Shown here piece after piece: positions 59,301 through 64,000 of a stretch of DNA of 64,000 bases. Each line of letters starts with the position of its first letter. The stretch's first letter is position 1. The stretch is from Selenomonas sp. AE3005. GTDB taxonomy: Bacteria; Bacillota; Negativicutes; Selenomonadales; Selenomonadaceae. The stretch lies in the NCBI RefSeq assembly GCF_000686945.1, contig NZ_JMME01000006.1:62001-126000 (forward strand), read 5' to 3'. Position numbers and translations under genes: made by a program. The notes below the pieces were generated by a model. It ran no database searches, was not told the DNA's origin, and saw nothing but the letters and a program-made list of their open reading frames with translations.

Positions 59301-60778
59301 ATGAGGCACCGACCAACGAGATAGAGAAAAAACTCTGTGATGTCTTTGCCAAAGTCTTAGGCCTGGAAGAAAACAGTGTGGGCAGAAATGATGATTTCTA
59401 TCTTTTGGGCGGTGACTCCATAAAATCCATGCGGGTCATGGCAACGGCGGATATTGAGGGACTGAGTGCCAAGACCATCTTCAAGTGTAAGACAGCAAAG
59501 CGCATAGCGGCAGAACTTTCCGGACAAATGCTGGGGAATCTGCAGGCGTATGATGAAGAGGCGCGGAGCAAGGCTATCCCGGCAACGCTGGCGCAGATGC
59601 TGATGATTGATGACCAATTCATGGACGTACGTTCGCCCATGTATAATATTCCCGTATTCTATCGCCTGGAGGCAAAACTGGATGCAGAAAAGCTGGCCAA
59701 GGCGGTGGATGAGGCAGTAAGCCATCATCCTTCCTTAAACTCTGTGTTTACCATAGATATAGAGGGGGAAGGGGAAATCAGGCAGCATATAGAGCCGGGA
59801 ATTCTGCAGAAAACAACCGTTAAGGATGTCACAGAAGAGGAACTGGAACAACTGACGCAAACGTTGGTGCAGCCGTTCCGTATCTTCAATGCGCCGCTTT
59901 TCCGCTCGCAGATTTTCCGCTGCGGTGAAAAGTTATATCTTTTCATGGACGTACATCACATGGTGTCTGATGGCACTTCCCAGGGCGTATTGCTCGCAGA
60001 CATTGCCAAGGCTTACTGGGGAAAACCACTGGTACGCGATTACTATTACAGCTATCTGCGGCAGGAATGGGAGGCCCAGGGCACCAAGGAATTTGATGAG
60101 GCCAAGGCCTATTTCCAAAATCTCCTGGCCGGCCATGACTGGTGCAGGATTCCTACTCCGGATTTCGAGACATGGGAGACGGACTCGCATATAGAGGCAG
60201 AAGATGGCATCGTGACCGTCCAGCAGGTCGAGGCGGCGGAAAAACGCCGGGGCTACTCCCGCACCGTTTTGGCTATTACGGCAGCCATGCTCGCCTTGCA
60301 GGAATACTGTCATAAGGACGAAATCAATGTCGATTACCTCAACAGCAACCGTACGGAAAAATATTTGCAGAATACCGTGGGGCTCGTATTTAAGATGCTG
60401 CCTCTGGCTGTGGATTTGCAGCAATATTCTTCCCTGGAAATGCTGCTGCAGGAAGTGAACCGTCAGGTCATCGAGAGTTTTGCCAACAGTATTTGCGATT
60501 ATAGTGCCAAGGAAAACATCGCCGAAGAAGACGCCATCGTGGTCAATTACGTTGCCCAATTGGGTGATGCCTCCAATATGGAGGGCTTTGAACCGACGGA
60601 AGTTCCCTTGGCCGGTGTGGACGAATCCATGATGGGACATGCAGATCTCTATCTGCAGGAGAAAAAAGGCGAGGTCAATATCCATATCGAATATTTGGCC
60701 CATGCCTATGCTGAGGGCAGTATCCGGAAGTTCCTGGATATCTACATCAAGCATTTCAAACAGTTGGTAAATGGATAA
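53384..60778 (+). CDS. Two-module nonribosomal peptide synthetase (A-T-E-C-A-T-C)
   Basis: A 2464-residue synthetase. Domains: adenylation 1 (about residues 25-505; YMIYTSGSTGKPKG, NTYGPTEFTV, YRTGDLARYNEDG, TPNGKLDRKALPEP), carrier 1 (GGDSIK, Ser533), epimerization (about 585-1025; HHTIVDGISWRILLEDL, LEGHGRE, DRTIGWFTSIFPV, FNYLG), condensation (about 1045-1480; HHIIVDGW), adenylation 2 (about 1495-1960), carrier 2 (GGDSIK, Ser2012), and a terminal condensation-type domain (about 2062-2464; HHMVSDG). There is no starter condensation domain and no thioesterase or reductase. The product should begin with a D-residue joined to a second amino acid. Both adenylation domains start with similar sequence (YVYD.SETWVD), suggesting module duplication. 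GGAGG is 11 bases before the ATG. Confidence 0.93.
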   Translation: MDLQVKKILAVSEGEKYVYDTSETWVDLFQKQAEKYPDRLAVADENGSMTYRELDEVSDRVAAYLLEKGLKENTFVAIRMGRSKEFIAAALGVHKAGGAYVPLDLEYPAGRVTYMMEDSEAKLVITENFVREATGKGLPLGKHDYKLSPEGLAYMIYTSGSTGKPKGVMIQHKALLNFVHFIRERWQLTEKSRIACHSNFAFDASVEDLYPALTAGGCVYIVPEEARRDIFEMKKFIEKHGITGGCYTTRFGQMLAGDEPLNVDYIVLGGEAMTSTVKARGAVYNTYGPTEFTVDATYFELEKGKEYNPIPIGRPLYNCAAFILGEKQELLPLGEVGELCLSGPQLAKGYWKRPELTAEKFIEIKIADDDVRRVYRTGDLARYNEDGQLEFFGRIDFQVKLRGFRIELGEVESAALKYPGIMQVAAEVKHDTLCLYYTADKDIDEQAWKSAMEESLTDYMIPGCFVRLDKMPETPNGKLDRKALPEPVMERDVEYVAPRNELEQAIADCMKKALERDVKIGALDNFFEIGGDSIKAIRMVSFLRAQGILLKANDVLKHRVVEKIAQFARYGAAEVQASQEPIEGLVEDSGIFLFYKDLDYPDSAYFNQSTLLEWKGRADFTALQAAFDGITFQHDMLRSRFEQGHLFVKAAAAGEHGVTLEEYTLPDETDKIKELCEDIQSHLAVDKALVRAALLHAGARDLFFITAHHTIVDGISWRILLEDLETAYGQVLAKEPVKLPEKTHTYQDYAQAMKEYRDSYALSLEIPYWQETVRKVLAMETSKGKDYSRHFAQLTVSLDKPGTDKLLAAKLSAYQLEINDLLLTAVGRSYRQTFGKDSLSLQLEGHGREYIGKELLTDRTIGWFTSIFPVVLEKLNGEAQHDLIRVKETLHRIPNKGVGYNVLAFVEGQHKLAWEKNLIPKMVFNYLGDVAGAEDNRKYFAPDSKDGFSTGLDYQAVKNCDGPDLAVNCLIDGGRFALYLDYNTGLYDEKTAQAFAQGILGEIGALTAHLDGVREPVATASDLGETSWSEEEFNAVVAEFAARGEHIERIYPLTPLQEGMLLSHVMDPHDSAYRLVDIYALNFLPTEKELRLALDALAVKHEVLRTAIIHEGVAVHRQAITDRKPGLSLVDISKEQDNFAVANRIREKMLREGFDLQRRPLFQIICAKTSENTACLITAVHHIIVDGWCVGTYLKDFEHFLQMAREGITQPEIMSDKNGLYEAMVRELIAKDRKVAARYFANLLEGYENQAEIPAYGRIAEHERYKDNRIIRHLDAGLIGQFEQMCRNAGATLSSGMELAWGMVLQTVCRLDDVVFGKVVSGRDNTSADVSDLVGLFINTVPVRLKAGKDSTAAELLQNLYEQSLEGNPFDFCPLADVQKAIGMTDGLVYSILSFENYGDDEEGLSMLKPMLVKEEHVGSYVGIDAMALADGSIEVILSFDPQRYRKIEMERIFALMEHYIACMVEQPQRSLHSLPLLDKEQEAELIALSQGPTYVYDMSETWVDMFLKQVKERPEHTAVVDSTGKYTYGELEQVSNSIAAWLREKGTKEGDFVALRMDRVKEFLAGVIAVEKLGAAYVPIDPAYPEDRIAYMLEDSAARAVLTEDVVAEAIAKYPKAESVNRAVPQGRAYMIYTSGSTGRPKGVVQSHRSLRAYVEWRLVDFAITEKSVHAVHPSFSFDASLEDLLCPIAAGAEIHILSEELRRNMEEMKDYIIEHGIVQASFSTQMGMAMLNQYPDLPMRYMLMGGEKMLPCRKTDIQIVNGYGPTEFTVCSSYHWVDQEKDIDIPIGRPVPNTYSFICDAYGHLLPQGMAGELCLAGNQIADGYWNKPEITARSFVPCPWLQGQKMYRTGDLARYNEDGELEYLGRIDHQVKLRGFRIELGEIENCASRYDGIEQVAAAVVKEQLVLYYTQAEGTKVDVEQFKHFLSGTLTEYMVPTVYIPLEVMPLTPNGKINRKILPVPDLQGQHVAYEAPTNEIEKKLCDVFAKVLGLEENSVGRNDDFYLLGGDSIKSMRVMATADIEGLSAKTIFKCKTAKRIAAELSGQMLGNLQAYDEEARSKAIPATLAQMLMIDDQFMDVRSPMYNIPVFYRLEAKLDAEKLAKAVDEAVSHHPSLNSVFTIDIEGEGEIRQHIEPGILQKTTVKDVTEEELEQLTQTLVQPFRIFNAPLFRSQIFRCGEKLYLFMDVHHMVSDGTSQGVLLADIAKAYWGKPLVRDYYYSYLRQEWEAQGTKEFDEAKAYFQNLLAGHDWCRIPTPDFETWETDSHIEAEDGIVTVQQVEAAEKRRGYSRTVLAITAAMLALQEYCHKDEINVDYLNSNRTEKYLQNTVGLVFKMLPLAVDLQQYSSLEMLLQEVNRQVIESFANSICDYSAKENIAEEDAIVVNYVAQLGDASNMEGFEPTEVPLAGVDESMMGHADLYLQEKKGEVNIHIEYLAHAYAEGSIRKFLDIYIKHFKQLVNG

Positions 60779-60797
60779 TGTGAAAGGGGACCGCTGG

Positions 60798-62135
60798 ATG
60801 AAAATAGAGCTTTCCGAACATTTTACGTATAAAAAAATATTACTCTACAGCCTGCCGAATATCGGCACCATGCTGGCGATTACTTCGTTTCAGATGGCAG
60901 ATGGTTTTTTCGTGTCCAACTGGCTGGGGGTAAGCTCCTTTGCGGCTGTCAATCTGGTATTTCCCCTGCTGATGATGCTGGTGGCACCGGGTTTTATGAT
61001 TGGTGAGGGCGGCAGTGCCTTTATCTCCAAGCTCAAGGGCGAGGGCAATATAGAAAAAGCCCGGCAGTATTTTACGCTGCTGGTGGCGGTGATATTTATC
61101 TGGGGCGCTTTCTTTAGTACTTTGATGTATATCTTCCTGCCGGATATTGTCCGGCTGCTGGGGGCATCAGAAGAACTTGTGCCCTATTGTCTGCGCTATG
61201 GACGCATATTGTTTCTGTTTATTGCGCCGCTGCTCGTAACAACGTCCTTTCAAAGTTTGTGGGTTATGGCCGAGAAATCACAGACAGGTTTTTACCTTTC
61301 TGTGGTGCAGGGCGTGACGCATGTTATTTTTGACTGGCTGTTTATCGTCGTGCTGGCATATGAAATCGAGGGAGCGGCGACGGCAACCGGCTTGGCAACT
61401 GTCGTGAACACGATTATTACCTTGTGGTATTTCTCCCGTCCCAATGCCTCCGGACTGCATTTTGTGCGTTTCCGCTTTGACCTCTATCGGCTGGCGAAGA
61501 TTTGCTACAATGGCATATCCGAGATGGTTGATGCCGTTTCAGTCAATATCCTGGAGCTGGTATACAATCTGCAGCTCATGCTGCTGCTCGGGCAGTTAGG
61601 TGTAGCGGCTATCGGTGTGCACAGCTATGTCGGTGAGGTGTTTTTATCCGTTTTCTTTGCCCTCAATACGACAACGGTGACGGTAGTCGGGTATAAATAT
61701 GGTGCAGGGGATTTTGACGGCATAAGGGATTTGATGAAGAAAAACATCGTTTTAACGCTCGGCTTGGGTTTCATAATGACCGTTGTTGGTGTTTCTTTGG
61801 CCGATGAAATTGCCACCTTATATCTCGGCTACGACGCAGAGGCACATGCTTTTGCGACCAGAGCCCTTAGAATTTGCGCACTGGAATTTTTCCTGTACGG
61901 TTTTTGCCTTGTGACCTCGGGCTTTTTTACGGGGCTGGACCGCGGAACAATTTCGGCAGTCATTGCTGTCTGCCAGTCGCTTATTGCGCCGATTGTCTTT
62001 ATCTACTTGTTCCCGGTACTGTTCGGCGCAGATAACATCTGGTACGCTGCTCCGGCGGCTACAGTGGTAGGCGCTATTCTTGGCACGGCCTTCCTGATAA
62101 AGAAAATGCCGTTGCTCGGCACGGAAGAGGATTGA
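60798..62135 (+). CDS. MATE-family efflux transporter
   Basis: A 445-residue inner-membrane protein with about 12 hydrophobic segments in two MATE repeats (LYSLPNIGTMLAITSFQMAD and GISEMVDAVSVNILELVYNL begin each half). MATE proteins export organic cations or peptides with H+ or Na+. ATG 60798 is 7 bases after AAGGGGA and 20 bases after the synthetase stop; the ATG at 60771 overlaps the synthetase end and has no ribosome site. Its position between synthetase and transferase suggests that it exports the peptide. Confidence 0.92.
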   Translation: MKIELSEHFTYKKILLYSLPNIGTMLAITSFQMADGFFVSNWLGVSSFAAVNLVFPLLMMLVAPGFMIGEGGSAFISKLKGEGNIEKARQYFTLLVAVIFIWGAFFSTLMYIFLPDIVRLLGASEELVPYCLRYGRILFLFIAPLLVTTSFQSLWVMAEKSQTGFYLSVVQGVTHVIFDWLFIVVLAYEIEGAATATGLATVVNTIITLWYFSRPNASGLHFVRFRFDLYRLAKICYNGISEMVDAVSVNILELVYNLQLMLLLGQLGVAAIGVHSYVGEVFLSVFFALNTTTVTVVGYKYGAGDFDGIRDLMKKNIVLTLGLGFIMTVVGVSLADEIATLYLGYDAEAHAFATRALRICALEFFLYGFCLVTSGFFTGLDRGTISAVIAVCQSLIAPIVFIYLFPVLFGADNIWYAAPAATVVGAILGTAFLIKKMPLLGTEED

Positions 62136-62141
62136 TGACGT

Positions 62142-62801
62142 TTGGGTGAAGTGATTATTACGCTATTGCCGGTGGCCTGTCTGCGCACACATCTGTGGGA
62201 GGCTGAAAGACTTTTGCCGGCAGCGCGCTTTTCCAAGATGATGCGTTACCGGCAGGAGGCTGACAGGCTGCGGTGCTTTGCCTCCTCCCTGCTGCTGCCA
62301 AAAGCTGCCCAGGGCCGCAGTGTTTCTTATAATGAAGAGGGAAAACCTCTGGCGGAGGGGCTTTTCTTCAATCTGTCGCATAGTGGGGCGTATGCCGTAC
62401 TGGCCGAGGCAGACAGTCCTGTGGGCGTGGATATCGAGGAAATGGTGCCGCTGGGCGGCTGGGTACGGGAGGCGCTGACAAGTCAGGAATATGCCTGGAT
62501 GCTGCAGGGGGAAGATGAGACTGTATGCCAGGAACGGTTTTATCGCTTATGGACAAGGAAGGAAAGTCTGGTGAAATGCGAGGGACAAGGTTTTGCGTCA
62601 GCGCCCGGAGAAATCAGTACCCTGCCTGTGGCTGAAGAGCAGTTAACAGATTATCTGGGAAAGACGTATGGGATTGGCAGTCTTAACCTCGGTGGTTATA
62701 TGTTGTCGGCTGCCTTGCAGGGAAAGCAGCCGCGCCTTATAAGGCGTGACATTTCCTGGAAGGAAATCACCGGTGACAGTTGTTTGCTGCGCGAAGTTTA
62801 A
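62142..62801 (+). CDS. Sfp-type 4'-phosphopantetheinyl transferase
   Basis: A 219-residue enzyme that attaches phosphopantetheine from CoA to carrier-domain serines. The Sfp signatures are present: FFNLSHSGAYAVLAE, GVDIEEM (about residues 95-101) with the Mg-binding Asp and Glu, and RLWTRKESLVKCEGQG (about 132-147). It starts with TTG, 6 bases after the MATE stop, with GGAAGAGG about 10 bases upstream. It would activate Ser533 and Ser2012 of the adjacent synthetase. Confidence 0.94.
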   Translation: MGEVIITLLPVACLRTHLWEAERLLPAARFSKMMRYRQEADRLRCFASSLLLPKAAQGRSVSYNEEGKPLAEGLFFNLSHSGAYAVLAEADSPVGVDIEEMVPLGGWVREALTSQEYAWMLQGEDETVCQERFYRLWTRKESLVKCEGQGFASAPGEISTLPVAEEQLTDYLGKTYGIGSLNLGGYMLSAALQGKQPRLIRRDISWKEITGDSCLLREV

Positions 62802-62818
62802 GTTTTTACATAAAAGAA

Positions 62819-62866
62819 GGGCCTTGTGGCAATACTTTTACATGGAAAAGCATTGCCGCAAGGCCC
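62819..62866 (+). terminator. Terminator of the peptide-synthetase operon
   Basis: GGGCCTTGTGGCAAT (62819-62833) pairs with ATTGCCGCAAGGCCC (62852-62866), with a further CTTTTACATGGAAAAG hairpin in the loop. T-richness follows only loosely on the plus strand. Confidence 0.75.
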
Positions 62867-62891
62867 GCTTGTTTTCGCGTGGCATGACATG

Positions 62892-63959
62892 TCAAAGCAG
62901 TTCACACAGTTTTTGGGCGACGGTTTCCGGCTTGATGGCATTCATGCAGGCATTGGTTTTATATTTGCATTTTGTTTTGAGACAGCGGCGGCAGGAATGG
63001 GGGCTGATGATGAATTCGTGCCCGGCCGTCAGCGGCCCGTAAACGTCAGGCTGGGTTGGTCCCCAGAGGGACAGCGTCCGGCAGCCGACAGCGTCAGCGA
63101 TATGCAGGGGGCCGGTGTCACAGGAGAGCAGCAGCGTGACCGTTTTTAACAGGGCCCCCAGTTCCTGCAGGCTGGTTTGTCCGGCAATGGAAATGCTGGG
63201 ACGGTTTAAGTGCTGCTGGGCCTCCTTTATAAAGACCTCATCGCTGGGCGCACCGCTGAAAACGATTTGGACGTTGGCCGGAACAGCCTGCAGGGCAATG
63301 CCGAAGTTTTGCGGCGCCCAGTTTTTGTCCGGCCAGGTAGTACGTACGGTCACCATCAGGATGGGGCGGCTGGTGTCGATGCTGCGCTCCTGCCAAAACT
63401 TGGCGGCAAAGCCGTCCAGGCTCACGGGCAGGTTCATGGTCAGCCCCGGGGTGAAATCTGACAAGTCAAAACCGAGGGGGATGAGGGCGCTCAAATAGCG
63501 GTGTACCTTATGGGGGCTTTTTATGTTGGGAGCCATTTCCGTCATGAAAAGGCTGTTGCCCTCGTGGCGTTCATGAATGCCGATGCGCCGCTTGGCACCG
63601 GACAGGCGCGCCAATATGCCGGTCAGAAACAGGCCCTGAATATCGAGCACCATATCAAAGTGCCGTGGCTTTAGCAGGGTACGGGCTTTTTTGATTTCCC
63701 GGCAGGCACTCATGAGGTCAAAGGCCGAAACGGCCTGGTCTAAAGGGCGCCTGTCCCAAAGCAGTATTTCATCGATAAACGGGTTTCCCGCCAGCATTTT
63801 ATCAGCCGGCGGACTGACCAGCCAGGTCAGGTGACAGCCGGGCATAATTCCTTTGAGGTGCCGGGCCACGGTGGTGGCATGCAGGACATCACCGATGGCT
63901 GATAAGCGGATGATGAGTATGCGGCAGGACTCAGCTACAGCCGTGGTTTTATTTTGCAT
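62892..63959 (-). CDS. Glycosyltransferase family 9 (heptosyltransferase-like)
   Basis: A 355-residue cytoplasmic GT-B enzyme of the LPS heptosyltransferase group. Motifs: RILIIRLSAIGDVLHATTVA at the N-terminus, DIQGLFLTGILARLSGAKRRIG, and the ADP-heptose site LLSCDTGPLHIADAVGCRTL with LWGPTQPDVYGP. It would add heptose or a similar sugar to the lipopolysaccharide core, so the cell is expected to have LPS. ATG 63959 gives a normal family length; TTG 63992 is an alternative, because GGAAGG is 13 bases away from the ATG. It is convergent with the synthetase operon and its upstream region is cut by the window edge. Confidence 0.88.
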   Translation of the reverse strand: MQNKTTAVAESCRILIIRLSAIGDVLHATTVARHLKGIMPGCHLTWLVSPPADKMLAGNPFIDEILLWDRRPLDQAVSAFDLMSACREIKKARTLLKPRHFDMVLDIQGLFLTGILARLSGAKRRIGIHERHEGNSLFMTEMAPNIKSPHKVHRYLSALIPLGFDLSDFTPGLTMNLPVSLDGFAAKFWQERSIDTSRPILMVTVRTTWPDKNWAPQNFGIALQAVPANVQIVFSGAPSDEVFIKEAQQHLNRPSISIAGQTSLQELGALLKTVTLLLSCDTGPLHIADAVGCRTLSLWGPTQPDVYGPLTAGHEFIISPHSCRRCLKTKCKYKTNACMNAIKPETVAQKLCELL

Positions 63960-64000
63960 AAAGGTTGGTTTTCCTTCCTGTTCATAGTACAATGATTAGA

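Noticed and set aside
1-64000. Prophage, integrative element, toxin-antitoxin pair or defence island
   Set aside because: Apart from the tnpB element no integrase, phage structural, restriction or toxin gene was found.

Overview
The window looks like chromosomal DNA of a diderm firmicute of the Negativicutes, most likely a Selenomonas close to S. ruminantium. Firmicute-type features (an mbl-flgF-flgG order as in Bacillus mbl-flhO-flhP, a SUF operon with sufU, strong AGGAGG ribosome sites, frequent TTG/GTG starts) occur with outer-membrane features: flagellar L- and P-ring genes and an LPS-type heptosyltransferase. The organism call is inference from gene content.

Layout. 1-8.1 kb: end of an aspartase gene, an unexplained 216-bp inverted-repeat element, serS, a Na+-symporter, the metNIQ methionine importer, a HAD phosphatase and an RsmH-like methyltransferase. 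8.1-20.9 kb: a membrane EAL protein with periplasmic sensor domains, the sufCBDSU operon with a consensus promoter and repeated operator-like elements, a cluster of DnaA boxes, a flavin reductase, two Crp/Fnr regulators, and a response regulator with degenerate GGDEF and intact EAL domains. 20.9-26 kb: galM, sucCD and an L-lactate/malate dehydrogenase-family gene with altered active-site residues. 26-37 kb: mbl, flgF-flgG-flgA-flgH-flgI-flgJ, an AMIN-NAGPA exported protein, a permuted SpoIVB-like S55 protein, murA and tRNA-Arg(CCU). 37-46.9 kb: guanine deaminase with a DUF1097 membrane protein, a peptide transporter, tRNA-Arg(ACG), thiMED under a TPP riboswitch, a diguanylate cyclase and an EamA transporter. 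46.9-53.2 kb: a tnpB-only IS200/IS605-type element, a 3-hydroxyisobutyrate dehydrogenase-family gene, a very large FtsA-like protein and a FakA-like protein lacking metal-binding aspartates.

53.4-62.8 kb is the most notable region: a two-module nonribosomal peptide synthetase (A-T-E-C-A-T-C), a MATE exporter and an Sfp-type phosphopantetheinyl transferase, tightly linked in one apparent operon. This is a compact, self-contained pathway: the transferase would prime the carrier domains, the synthetase would make a short peptide with one D-residue, and the exporter would move it out. The final domain is a condensation domain with no thioesterase or reductase, so the mode of release is open. The window ends in a heptosyltransferase gene on the opposite strand.

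Cyclic-di-GMP turnover is well represented (two EAL proteins and one GGDEF protein) and sits near flagellar genes. No CRISPR array, prophage or rRNA operon was seen.
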